Shown here: piece after piece, positions 1 to 8,088 of the stretch | Layout: every line of letters begins with the position of its first letter | Numbering within the stretch: position 1 is the stretch's first letter | Assembly (NCBI GenBank): GCA_002434305.1 | Contig: DJJU01000006.1 | Span: 496,001-560,000, forward strand | From: Alicycliphilus sp. UBA6560 | GTDB taxonomy: Bacteria > Pseudomonadota > Gammaproteobacteria > Burkholderiales > Burkholderiaceae_C | Length of the DNA: 64,000 nt | Direction: 5' to 3' | Notes under the pieces: model-generated | The model's database searches: none | What the model was told of the DNA's origin: nothing | Seen by the model: only the letters and a program-made list of their open reading frames with translations | Position numbers and translations under genes: made by a program

Positions 1-2271
1 CACCCCAACGCCGACCGCCTGCGCGTGTGCCAGGTGGACGTGGGCGCCCCTGAGCTGCTCAACATCGTCTGCGGCGCGCCTAACGCGCGCGTGGGCATCC
101 GCGTGCCCTGCGCGCTGGTGGGCGCCGAGCTGCCCCCGGGCGAGGACGGCAAGCCCTTCACCATCAAGGTCGGCAAGCTGCGCGGCGTGGAGAGCCAGGG
201 CATGCTGTGCTCGGCCCGCGAGCTGCAGCTGTCCGACGACCACGGCGGCCTGCTGGAGCTGGCGGGCGATGCGCCGCTGGGCCAGGACATCCGCCAGCAC
301 CTGCTGCTGGACGACACGCTGTTCACGCTCAAGCTCACGCCCAACCTGGCGCACGCCTTGAGCGTCTATGGCGTGGCGCGCGAGGTGGCCGCGCTGACCG
401 GCGCGCCCCTGTTGCGCCCCGAATTCCCGAAGCTGGCCACGCAGGGCGAAGAACGCCTGCCGGTGCGCATCGACGCGAGCGACCTGTGTGGCCGCTTTTC
501 CGGCCGCATCGTGCGCGGCGTGAACCCGCGCGCGCAAACCCCGCAGTGGATGGTCGACCGCCTGGCGCGCTGCGGCCAGCGCAGCGTGGCGCCGCTGGTG
601 GACATCTCCAACTACGTCATGTTCGAGCTGGGCCGGCCCTCGCACATCTTCGACCTGGACAAGATCCACGGTGGCCTGGAGGTGCGCTGGGGCAGGGCGG
701 GCGAGCAGCTCAAGCTGCTCAACGGCAACACCATCACGGTGGACGAGAAGGTCGGCGTGATCGCCGATTCCGCCCAGGTGGAGTCGCTGGCCGGCATCAT
801 GGGCGGCGACGCCACGGCCGTGGGCGATGACACGAAGAACATCTATGTCGAGGCCGCCTTCTGGTGGCCGGCAGCGATCGCCGGGCGCTCGCGCCGCTAC
901 AACTTCTCCACCGACGCCGGCCACCGGTTCGAGCGCGGCGTGGACCCGGAAGGCACGGTGGAGCACATCGAGCGCATCACCCAGCTCATCCTGGACATCT
1001 GCGGCACGGGCGAGACCACCGTCGGCCCCATCGACGACCAGCGCGTGAACATGCCTCAAGCAGAGCCCGTGCGTCTGCGCGTGGCGCGCGCGGCCAAGGT
1101 CATCGGCATGCCCCTGACCGATGCGCAGTGCGTTCAGGCGCTGGAGCGCCTGGGCCTGGCCGTCCAGCACGCCGATGGCGTGATCACCGTCACGCCGCCG
1201 TCCTACCGCTTCGACCTGCGCCTGGAGGAAGACCTGATCGAAGAGGTGGCCCGCCTGGTCGGTTACGAACAGCTGCCCACCACCCCGCCGCTGGCGCCGA
1301 TCACCGCCCGCGTGCGGCCGGAGGCGCGTCGCAGCAGCTTTGCCGTGCGCCGCGAGCTGGCGGCCCTGGGCTACCAGGAAACGATCAATTTCAGCTTCGT
1401 CGAGGAAAGCTGGGAGCGCGAACTGGCCGGCAACGACGCGGCCATCAAGCTGCTCAATCCCATCGCCAGCCACCTGAGCGTGATGCGCTCGTCGCTGCTG
1501 GGCTCGCTCCTGCAGGTGCTGAAGTTCAATCTGGACCGCAAGGCCCCGCGCGTGCGCGTGTTCGAGATCGGCCGCGTGTTCGCCCGCGATGCCAGCGTGC
1601 CCGCCAGCGACAGCTCCGTGGAGGGCATCTCCCAGCCCATGCGCGTGGCCGGCCTGGCCTATGGCGCGGTGGACACGCTGCAGTGGGGCGCCAAGGACCG
1701 CGCCGCGGACTTCTTCGACGCCAAGGGCGACGTGCAGGCGTTGCTGGCGCCCCTGGTGCCGACCTTCGAGCCGGCCGAGCACCCGGCGCTGCACCCCGGC
1801 CGCTGCGCCCGCGTGCTGCTGGACGGCCAGCCCATTGGCTTCGTGGGCGAGCTGCATCCGCGCTGGCGCCAGTCCTGGGAGCTGCCTGCCGCACCCGTGT
1901 TGTTCGAACTGGCCTTGGACGCCGTGCTGCGCCGCCGCGTGCCGCAGTTTGAATCGGTCGGTCGCCGCCAGCCGGTGGAGCGCGACATCGCCGTTGTGGT
2001 GGCCGAGCGTGTCACGCACGCCCAAGTCATGCAGGCGGTGCACGGCGCGCTGTCGGCCAGCCTGCTGCGCTCGGCCGTGCTGTTCGACGTGTTCCGTCCC
2101 CAGCCCGAGCGCGCCGGCCAGCCCGGCGCCTTGGCCGTAGGCGAGAAGAGCCTGGCCATCCGCCTGACGCTGTCCAGCGACAGCGCCGCGCTGCAGGACG
2201 CCGAGATCGACGCCGCCGTGCAAAGCGTGGTCCAGGCCCTGGCCCAGCACACCGGAGCACGCCTGCGATGA
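1..2271 (+). CDS. pheT: Phenylalanyl-tRNA synthetase beta subunit, 5' end missing
   Basis: Beta chain of the cytoplasmic alpha2-beta2 enzyme that charges tRNA-Phe. The frame is open from base 1 and begins inside the N-terminal tRNA-binding (EMAP-like) domain with HPNADRLRVCQVD, so about 40-50 residues and the start codon lie upstream. The 756 visible residues fit the ~800-residue family. After the tRNA-binding domain (to about residue 110) come the B3/B4 editing region (about 160-340), B5 (about 350-420), the catalytic-like core, and the C-terminal FDX-ACB anticodon-binding domain (about 650-755, starting near ESVGRRQPVERDIAVV). The stop codon overlaps the ihfA start (ATGA), so the two are translationally coupled in the usual pheST-ihfA order; pheS should lie just outside the window. 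Confidence 0.97.
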   Translation, partial: HPNADRLRVCQVDVGAPELLNIVCGAPNARVGIRVPCALVGAELPPGEDGKPFTIKVGKLRGVESQGMLCSARELQLSDDHGGLLELAGDAPLGQDIRQHLLLDDTLFTLKLTPNLAHALSVYGVAREVAALTGAPLLRPEFPKLATQGEERLPVRIDASDLCGRFSGRIVRGVNPRAQTPQWMVDRLARCGQRSVAPLVDISNYVMFELGRPSHIFDLDKIHGGLEVRWGRAGEQLKLLNGNTITVDEKVGVIADSAQVESLAGIMGGDATAVGDDTKNIYVEAAFWWPAAIAGRSRRYNFSTDAGHRFERGVDPEGTVEHIERITQLILDICGTGETTVGPIDDQRVNMPQAEPVRLRVARAAKVIGMPLTDAQCVQALERLGLAVQHADGVITVTPPSYRFDLRLEEDLIEEVARLVGYEQLPTTPPLAPITARVRPEARRSSFAVRRELAALGYQETINFSFVEESWERELAGNDAAIKLLNPIASHLSVMRSSLLGSLLQVLKFNLDRKAPRVRVFEIGRVFARDASVPASDSSVEGISQPMRVAGLAYGAVDTLQWGAKDRAADFFDAKGDVQALLAPLVPTFEPAEHPALHPGRCARVLLDGQPIGFVGELHPRWRQSWELPAAPVLFELALDAVLRRRVPQFESVGRRQPVERDIAVVVAERVTHAQVMQAVHGALSASLLRSAVLFDVFRPQPERAGQPGALAVGEKSLAIRLTLSSDSAALQDAEIDAAVQSVVQALAQHTGARLR

Positions 2272-2648
2272 ATGCCATGCACGACAACGACACCGCAGAG
2301 CGCCGCCCGCTGCCGCTGATGGAGCTGGCCGTGCAGAGCCTCGAATCACCCGCGCTGACCAAGGCGCAGCTGGCCGAGCTGCTGTTCGAGCAGATCGGGC
2401 TGAACAAGCGCGAATCCAAGGACATGGTCGATGCCTTCTTCGACCTGATCGCGCAGCGCTTGGTGGATGGCGAGGACGTGAAGCTGTCGGGCTTCGGCAA
2501 CTTCCAGATCCGCGTGAAGGCGCCGCGCCCGGGCCGCAATCCGCGCACCGGCGAATCCATCCCCATCGAGGCGCGACGCGTGGTGACCTTCCACGCCAGC
2601 AGCAAGCTCAAGGAGCAACTGCAGGACATGGTCGCCGGCAAGGTCTGA
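2268..2648 (+). CDS. ihfA: Integration host factor alpha subunit
   Basis: DNA-bending protein that works as a heterodimer with IhfB in transcription, replication and recombination. The 126-residue product has the whole HU/IHF fold: a helical dimerisation part (about 28-70, LTKAQLAELLFEQIGLNKRE) and the beta-arm with the intercalating proline in PRPGRNPRTGE (about 86-96). It has about 27 extra N-terminal residues compared with E. coli IhfA; a later start at the second Met (codon 4) or Met17 is possible. I keep the first ATG because it overlaps the pheT stop by four bases. Confidence 0.96.
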   Translation: MNAMHDNDTAERRPLPLMELAVQSLESPALTKAQLAELLFEQIGLNKRESKDMVDAFFDLIAQRLVDGEDVKLSGFGNFQIRVKAPRPGRNPRTGESIPIEARRVVTFHASSKLKEQLQDMVAGKV

Positions 2649-2725
2649 CTTCCCCAGGGGCGCCCCTGCCACAGGTGCGCTACCCTTGAAGGCCCAGCGA
2701 CCCTCTCTATTGATAGCCTGACCTC

Positions 2726-3169
2726 ATGAGCACCGCGTTGCCCTCCATTCCCGCCAAGCGCTACTTCACTATCGGCGAAGTGGCACAGCTGTGCGGCGTC
2801 AAGCCGCACGTGCTGCGCTATTGGGAGCAGGAGTTCAGCCAGCTGCGCCCCATGAAGCGCCGCGGCAACCGGCGCTATTACCAGCACCACGAGGTGCTGA
2901 TGATCCGCCGCATCCGCGAGCTGCTGTACGAGCAGGGCTTCACCATCAGCGGCGCGCGCAACCGCCTGACGGAGCTGGCCCAGGCAGCACGCATGCCTGC
3001 CGTGATCGACGAGGATGCCGGGAGGGGCGAAGACGCCGTGGGAGCCACGGTGGTGCCCCCCATCGTCCCCCTGGAGTTGGCCGACCAGGAAGCCCTGAAG
3101 CTGGCCGCCGGGGTCGATCCGGCGCTGCTGCGCAGGGAGCTGGAAGAAATTCGCGCGATTCTTTTCTGA
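2726..3169 (+). CDS. MerR-family transcriptional regulator
   Basis: Small DNA-binding protein (147 residues). Residues about 12-80 form a MerR winged helix-turn-helix: YFTIGEVAQLCGVKPHVLRYWE, then the wing RRGNRRYY and the second helix pair. The C-terminal ~65 residues are short, without the cysteines of metal-sensing MerR proteins or a drug-binding domain, so the effector is unknown. It follows ihfA by 77 bp and precedes tRNA-Pro; I recall this pheST-ihfA-merR-tRNA-Pro order from many Betaproteobacteria, which suggests a housekeeping role. Confidence 0.88.
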   Translation: MSTALPSIPAKRYFTIGEVAQLCGVKPHVLRYWEQEFSQLRPMKRRGNRRYYQHHEVLMIRRIRELLYEQGFTISGARNRLTELAQAARMPAVIDEDAGRGEDAVGATVVPPIVPLELADQEALKLAAGVDPALLRRELEEIRAILF

Positions 3170-3185
3170 GGCCGTTTTTTCTGCA

Positions 3186-3191
3186 TATAAT
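3186..3191 (+). promoter_or_regulatory. Candidate -10 box for tRNA-Pro
   Basis: A perfect TATAAT lies 12 bp upstream of the tRNA-Pro 5' end and 16 bp past the merR stop. The -35 region, about 3162-3167 (TTTTCT), is weak, so this is supported mainly by the -10 box and its position. Confidence 0.45.
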
Positions 3192-3202
3192 CTAGGTCTT
3201 GT

Positions 3203-3279
3203 CGGCGTGTAGCGCAGCCTGGTAGCGCACTTGCATGGGGTGCAAGGGGTCGCGAGTTCGAATCCCGCCACGCCGACCA
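3203..3279 (+). tRNA. tRNA-Pro (anticodon GGG)
   Basis: A 77-nt cloverleaf with acceptor stem CGGCGTG/CACGCCG, anticodon arm CTTGC-ATGGGGT-GCAAG with anticodon GGG, a GTTCGAATC T-loop and an encoded CCA end. The loop matches the known tRNA-Pro(GGG) type. It decodes CCC and CCU, frequent proline codons in this GC-rich genome. Confidence 0.97.
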
Positions 3280-3292
3280 TTTTTTCGTAGAA

Positions 3293-3320
3293 ATTGCTGA
3301 TTCCTTTGGGAGTCAGCAAT
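3293..3320 (+). other. Perfect stem-loop between two tRNAs
   Basis: A 12-bp stem (3293-3304 with 3309-3320, one G-T pair) closes a 4-nt loop TTTG. It sits 13 bp after tRNA-Pro and 10 bp before tRNA-Val. No T-run follows (next bases CAAAAG), so it is more likely a processing or spacer structure in a tRNA-Pro/tRNA-Val transcript than a strong terminator. Confidence 0.7.
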
Positions 3321-3330
3321 CAAAAGACCC

Positions 3331-3407
3331 AGGCGCGTAGCTCAGCTGGTTAGAGCACCACCTTGACATGGTGGGGGTCGTTGGTTCGAGTCCAATCGCG
3401 CCTACCA
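3331..3407 (+). tRNA. tRNA-Val (anticodon GAC)
   Basis: A 77-nt cloverleaf with acceptor stem AGGCGCG/CGCGCCT, anticodon arm CCACC-TTGACAT-GGTGG with anticodon GAC, T-loop GTTCGAGTC and encoded CCA. It lies 51 bp after tRNA-Pro with no clear promoter between, so co-transcription is likely. It also marks the left edge of the lower-GC accessory stretch. Confidence 0.97.
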
Positions 3408-3474
3408 ACTTTCCCGTTTGAAGGAAACCAGCCTTCAGGCAAAAAGGGATTGTTGGGGAATACTAAAGATTCAA

Positions 3475-3502
3475 AGCCGCCCATTACCGGGCGGCTTTTT
3501 TC
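3475..3502 (+). terminator. Rho-independent terminator after tRNA-Val
   Basis: Stem GCCGCCC / GGGCGGC (3476-3482 with 3489-3495) with a 6-nt loop, followed by six or more T. Ends the tRNA-Pro/tRNA-Val transcript about 70 bp past the tRNA. Confidence 0.85.
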
Positions 3503-3597
3503 TTTTGCGGGCATATTCTCGAAGCCTTCCGGGAAGACCGAGAAAGGCCGCGTAGCCCAAGGGTGATGCGTGCCTGTCATTCCCAGCCCGCCACGAA

Positions 3598-4596
<999 letters not shown>

Positions 4597-4949
4597 CGAA
4601 AAAACCTCCTTGGCGACGGACAACCAGATAAAGGCGCCCGCGACCCCGGCGTGCGCGCCCGCAAAAACTCCATCATGCCGCGACGTGCGTTTGAGCCGGT
4701 GGTGCCGCCCGGTAATTCTGGCTTTCGCGACATACCGGAATCATCCGCTACGGAATCGCCCTCTGCCTATTCCAACGATTTTGAACGGCGCGTCCTGGCA
4801 CATGAACGCCTGAACGGAATGTCCACTCGGATGGCTCCAATCGGCCAATACCGGCCTCCACGAACGGCAGTTGGTGGGAAGGCTGTCGCCGTATACATTC
4901 AGGAACCTTGAAGATCGTTGTCTGAAATTTCCAGACCCAAGACCTGCCC
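4597..4949. other. Intergenic stretch without recognisable gene
   Basis: About 350 bp between the aldo/keto reductase start and the glutathione S-transferase remnant. Short open frames exist on both strands, but none has a recognisable domain, ribosome site or typical codon use. It must hold the reductase promoter, which I could not place. Confidence 0.5.
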
Positions 4950-5081
4950 ATGATCCTCGTCGGCCAATATGACAGCCCCGTCACGCGCCGTGTCGCCATC
5001 GCGCTGCATTGCTCAATGCGATTTCTCCAGCCAAGCGATCCAGAGGCCGGATCAGATACTGCGCTGGTTCACCCGCTTTGA
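4950..5081 (+). pseudogene. Glutathione S-transferase remnant (first ~20 codons)
   Basis: ATG at 4950 begins a reading frame whose first 20 residues (MILVGQYDSPVTRRVAIALH) match the thioredoxin-fold N-terminus of bacterial glutathione S-transferases, including the conserved Y-x-S-P segment. Homology stops abruptly after residue 20, near base 5009. The frame then runs 23 unrelated codons to a stop inside the 3' end of arsH on the other strand. A functional enzyme of ~200 residues cannot be made. The remainder is not seen in this window, so this looks like a gene cut off when the arsenic operon arrived or when flanking DNA was deleted. Confidence 0.7.
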
Positions 5082-5765
5082 CAGTGCCTCGGCACTTTCC
5101 CGGCGCTCGCTGTACCGGTCCACCAAGTAATCGGCGCAGTCGCGCGTCAGCAGCGTGAACTTCACCAGTTCCTCCATCACATCGACCACGCGCTCGTAGT
5201 AGCTCGATGGCTTCATTCGGCCGCTGTCGTCGAATTCGAGGAAGGCTTTTGCGACCGACGACTGGTTGGGGATGGTGATCATGCGCAACCACCGGCCCAG
5301 CACCCGCATCTGGTTGACGGCATTGAACGATTGCGAACCGCCCGAGACTTCCATCACCGCCAGCGTCTTGCCTTGGGTGGGACGCACCGCCCCGACCGAC
5401 AGCGGAATCCAGTCGATCTGCATCTTCAGGATGCCGGTCATCGCACCATGACGCTCGGGGGAAGTCCAGACCATGCCCTCTGCCCACTGAGCCAGCTCTC
5501 GCAGCTCTGCCACCTTGGGATGGCTGTCGGGTTCGGAGTCTGGCAGGGGCAGACCGCGCGGATCGTAGATGCGCGTCTCAGCTCCCAGCGAGCGCAGCAG
5601 CCTGGCGGCTTCCTGCGTCAGCAACCGGCTGTAGGAGCGCTCGCGCACCGAGCCGTAGAGCAGCAGAATGCGAGGCGCATGGGTGGAGCGCTGTGCAGGC
5701 ACCAACCGCTCCAGATCAATCGGTGGCAACAGTTCGGCATTGACGTTGGGGAGATCAAGATTCAT
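5052..5765 (-). CDS. arsH: ArsH, NADPH-dependent FMN reductase / organoarsenical oxidase
   Basis: Flavoprotein of the NADPH:FMN reductase family. ArsH members oxidise trivalent methylated and aromatic arsenicals to less toxic pentavalent forms. The 237-residue product has the family's flavodoxin-like start RILLLYGSVRERSYSRLL (about 32-49), SPERHGAMTGILKMQIDW, and VSGGSQSFNAVNQMR. It is last in arsR-arsC-acr3-arsH, and its ATG overlaps the acr3 stop by 11 bp, so it should be translated with acr3 and controlled by ArsR. Its 3' end overlaps the opposite-strand glutathione S-transferase remnant. Confidence 0.93.
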   Translation of the reverse strand: MNLDLPNVNAELLPPIDLERLVPAQRSTHAPRILLLYGSVRERSYSRLLTQEAARLLRSLGAETRIYDPRGLPLPDSEPDSHPKVAELRELAQWAEGMVWTSPERHGAMTGILKMQIDWIPLSVGAVRPTQGKTLAVMEVSGGSQSFNAVNQMRVLGRWLRMITIPNQSSVAKAFLEFDDSGRMKPSSYYERVVDVMEELVKFTLLTRDCADYLVDRYSERRESAEALSKRVNQRSI

Positions 5766-6786
5766 ACCAGCCTCTAGATGAGTTCACGACTTTGACCACC
5801 AGCAGCATGACGGGCACCTCGATGAGAACGCCCACCACGGTGGCCAGCGCCGCTCCGGAGTGAAACCCGAACAGGCTGATAGCTGTGGCCACGGCCAGTT
5901 CGAAGAAGTTCGACGCACCGATGAGTGCTGAGGGGCAGGCAATCGCATGCTTCTCACCCACCACGCGATTGAGCCAGTAAGCCAGTGCGGAGTTGAAAAA
6001 CACTTGGATCAGGATCGGCACGGCCAGCAGCGCAATCACCAGCGGCTGTCGTAGGATGGCCTCGCCCTGGAAGGCAAACAGCAGCACCAGCGTGAGCAGC
6101 AGTGCGGCGATGGACCAGGGCCCCATGCGCTGTAGCGCGGCATCGAGCGCGGCCTGACCCCGCATCAGCAGCGCCCGGCGCCACCACTGGGCCAGCACCA
6201 CGGGCACGATGATGTACAGCGCCACCGACGTGAGCAGCGTGTCCCAGGGTACTGTGATGGCCGAAAGGCCCAGCAAGAAGGCCACCAGGGGCGCGAACGC
6301 CACGATCATGATGCTGTCGTTGAGCGCCACCTGGGACAGCGTGAACAGGGGGTCCCCCCCTGTAAGGCGGCTCCATACGAACACCATGGCCGTGCAGGGC
6401 GCGGCGGCCAGCAGGATCAGTCCTGCGATGTAGCTGTCGAGCTGGTCTGCCGGCAGGTACGGGGCAAACCACTGGCGGATGAACAGCCAGCCCAGAAAGG
6501 CCATGGTAAATGGCTTGACCAGCCAGTTCACGAACAGTGTGACCCCAATGCCGCGCACGTGGTGACGCACGTCGCCCAGGGCGGCAAAGTCCACCTTGAG
6601 CAGCATCGGAATGATCATCACCCAGATGAGCAGGCCTACGGGAATATTGACCCGGGCAACTTCCCACGCGCCGATCGTGCGGGCCGCTTCGGGAAACACC
6701 TGCCCAAGCCCGATGCCCACGACGATACACAGCACCACCCATACCGTCAGGTAGCGCTCGAACATACTCATGCCAGGTTTGTGCAT
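5755..6786 (-). CDS. acr3: ACR3-family arsenite efflux permease
   Basis: Inner-membrane arsenite/proton antiporter with about ten membrane helices (343 residues, the usual bacterial Acr3 size). Visible family marks are the conserved transport cysteine in AAAPCTAMVFVWS (about residue 130) and the late-helix motif IGASNFFELAVATAI. A longer frame exists upstream, but its extra 81 residues are shadow sequence of arsC. The ATG at 6786 has GAGGG 6 bp before it and begins 8 bp after the arsC stop, as expected inside an operon. Confidence 0.95.
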   Translation of the reverse strand: MHKPGMSMFERYLTVWVVLCIVVGIGLGQVFPEAARTIGAWEVARVNIPVGLLIWVMIIPMLLKVDFAALGDVRHHVRGIGVTLFVNWLVKPFTMAFLGWLFIRQWFAPYLPADQLDSYIAGLILLAAAPCTAMVFVWSRLTGGDPLFTLSQVALNDSIMIVAFAPLVAFLLGLSAITVPWDTLLTSVALYIIVPVVLAQWWRRALLMRGQAALDAALQRMGPWSIAALLLTLVLLFAFQGEAILRQPLVIALLAVPILIQVFFNSALAYWLNRVVGEKHAIACPSALIGASNFFELAVATAISLFGFHSGAALATVVGVLIEVPVMLLVVKVVNSSRGWYES

Positions 6787-6794
6787 CGTGGCCC

Positions 6795-7301
6795 TCAATC
6801 CGCAACCAGTTGGCGGGCGGTGGCTTGGAGCACGGCTTTGCCGAGCTTTTCCTCGGGCAGGCTGACCAGCAGACGCAGCCTGCGTTGCATCTCGTGCAGC
6901 GTCTGGCGAAAGGCTTCCAGCTTGTGCGCGTCGGCATGCTCGCTGGCGCTCGGGTCGGCGTAGGCCCAGTGGGCCGTAGCGGGGTGGCCCGGCCACACGG
7001 GGCAGACTTCGCCCGCCGCGTTGTCGCATACTGTGATGATCAGGTCCATTTGCGGCGCGCCGGGCGCTGCGAACTCGTCCCAGCTCTTGCTGCGCAGGCC
7101 TTCAGTGGAAATGCCGGCACTTCGCAGCACCTGCAAGCCCAAGGGATGGGGTTGTTGGTTGGCACGCGGACTGCTGCCAGCCGAGTAGGCCTTGAAGCGG
7201 CTTTGGCCCATGCTGTTGAGCAGAGCTTCGGCCAGGATGCTGCGCGCGGAGTTGTGTGTGCAAAGAAAGAGGACGTTCAGCGAGGGCAGGGTTTCGCTCA
7301 T
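6795..7301 (-). CDS. arsC: Arsenate reductase, low-molecular-weight phosphatase type
   Basis: Reduces arsenate to arsenite for export by Acr3. The 168-residue product begins NVLFLCTHNSARS, the P-loop C-x5-R of the phosphatase-like (thioredoxin- or mycothiol-linked) class. Two further cysteines in VCDNAAGEVCP fit the disulfide cascade, and ADPSA carries the general-acid Asp. The start at 7301 is chosen for GGAG 8 bp upstream and because the P-loop must lie near the N-terminus; a longer frame has no family similarity. Confidence 0.92.
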   Translation of the reverse strand: MSETLPSLNVLFLCTHNSARSILAEALLNSMGQSRFKAYSAGSSPRANQQPHPLGLQVLRSAGISTEGLRSKSWDEFAAPGAPQMDLIITVCDNAAGEVCPVWPGHPATAHWAYADPSASEHADAHKLEAFRQTLHEMQRRLRLLVSLPEEKLGKAVLQATARQLVAD

Positions 7302-7396
7302 GGCGGACTCCAAGGTGCAAAGGGGGCTGTGGAGGCTGCGCGGCAGGCGTCGGCAGACGGTTCGATGGGGCCGGCATTGCTGCGCCGGGCCGCTGT

Positions 7397-7720
7397 TCAA
7401 CAGGGGCAGGACGTGGACTTTTCAGGAAGGCACTCAGCGCCCTGGCAGCAGTTCTCCGTCAGATAGGCCAGCAACTCGCTCATGGTCTCGAAAGAGGCGC
7501 GATAGACGAGATTGCGGCCGTGGCGTTCCTGGCTGACCAGGCCGGCATGGGCTAGCTCCTTGAGGTGAAACGACAGGGTGTTGGGGGCCACTCCCAACTG
7601 TTCGGAGATCGCTCCAGGCGTGAGGCCATCTTGACCTGCCACGATGAGTGCCCGAAAGGCGCGCAGTCGCACTTCCTGGGCAAGGGCTGCAAGCGAGCGG
7701 ACGACAGCTGATTCATTCAT
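7397..7720 (-). CDS. arsR: ArsR-family arsenite-responsive repressor
   Basis: Winged-helix SmtB/ArsR repressor, 107 residues, with the recognition helix around VAPNTLSFHLKELAHAGLV. The classic Cys-x-Cys of E. coli-type ArsR in the DNA-binding helix is absent. Instead the C-terminus is cysteine-rich (ENCCQGAEC, then SCPC), which fits the Acidithiobacillus-type ArsR that binds As(III) at a C-terminal Cys-Cys...Cys site. It is first in the operon; 95 bp separate it from arsC. The ATG lies about seven bases after a good -10 box, and no ribosome site can fit, so the mRNA is probably leaderless. Confidence 0.93.
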   Translation of the reverse strand: MNESAVVRSLAALAQEVRLRAFRALIVAGQDGLTPGAISEQLGVAPNTLSFHLKELAHAGLVSQERHGRNLVYRASFETMSELLAYLTENCCQGAECLPEKSTSCPC

Positions 7721-7754
7721 TAATCAATAATACAACGACTATTGAAATTTTGAA
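7721..7754 (-). promoter_or_regulatory. arsR promoter with overlapping operator
   Basis: Reading leftwards: -35 TTCAAA (7754-7749), 16-bp spacer, -10 TATTAT (7732-7727), start site predicted at or beside the arsR ATG (7720). An inverted repeat TCAATA-N10-TATTGA (7724-7729 and 7740-7745) covers the -10 box and spacer, where ArsR would block RNA polymerase. Confidence 0.65.
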
Positions 7755-7876
7755 TAGATGCCTGCTTTCCTTTGCCTCCGCCGGGCAAAGGAGCCCGAAA
7801 TGATCTCAGTGGTGCAGCAAAGCCCTGGTCTTTCCCGGCGCATCTGCTGTGGGCCTCATTGTTAAAGGAGCCGCAA
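7755..7876. other. AT-richer spacer at right edge of arsenic genes
   Basis: About 120 bp between the arsR promoter and the tRNA-Ser terminator, with no gene, integrase or recognisable direct repeat. It is part of the lower-GC accessory stretch. Confidence 0.5.
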
Positions 7877-7914
7877 TAAAAAAGGGCTAGCAGATGAGTA
7901 CCTGCTAACCCTTT
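7877..7914 (-). terminator. Terminator of tRNA-Ser
   Basis: On the minus strand a 13-bp stem (7902-7914 with 7881-7893, one G-T pair) with an 8-nt loop is followed by a run of T (7883 down to 7877). It begins 8 bp past the CCA end of tRNA-Ser. Confidence 0.88.
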
Positions 7915-7921
7915 GAATGAC

Positions 7922-8012
<91 letters not shown>

Positions 8013-8088
8013 GAAGCCCGCGATTGTAGCAGCAGTTATAGCCTCGCCCAGGCAACTAGCCCTGCCGAACACGCGATAGGCTCGCGGG

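Noticed and set aside
4597..4949. Small protein gene on either strand in the gap before the GST remnant
   Set aside because: Candidate frames up to 83 codons have no ribosome site, no domain and no bias; they are likely chance frames.
8013..8088. Cobalamin riboswitch before cbiB
   Set aside because: Only 76 bp separate tRNA-Ser from cbiB, too short for the ~200-nt element, and no B12-box-like sequence is seen.
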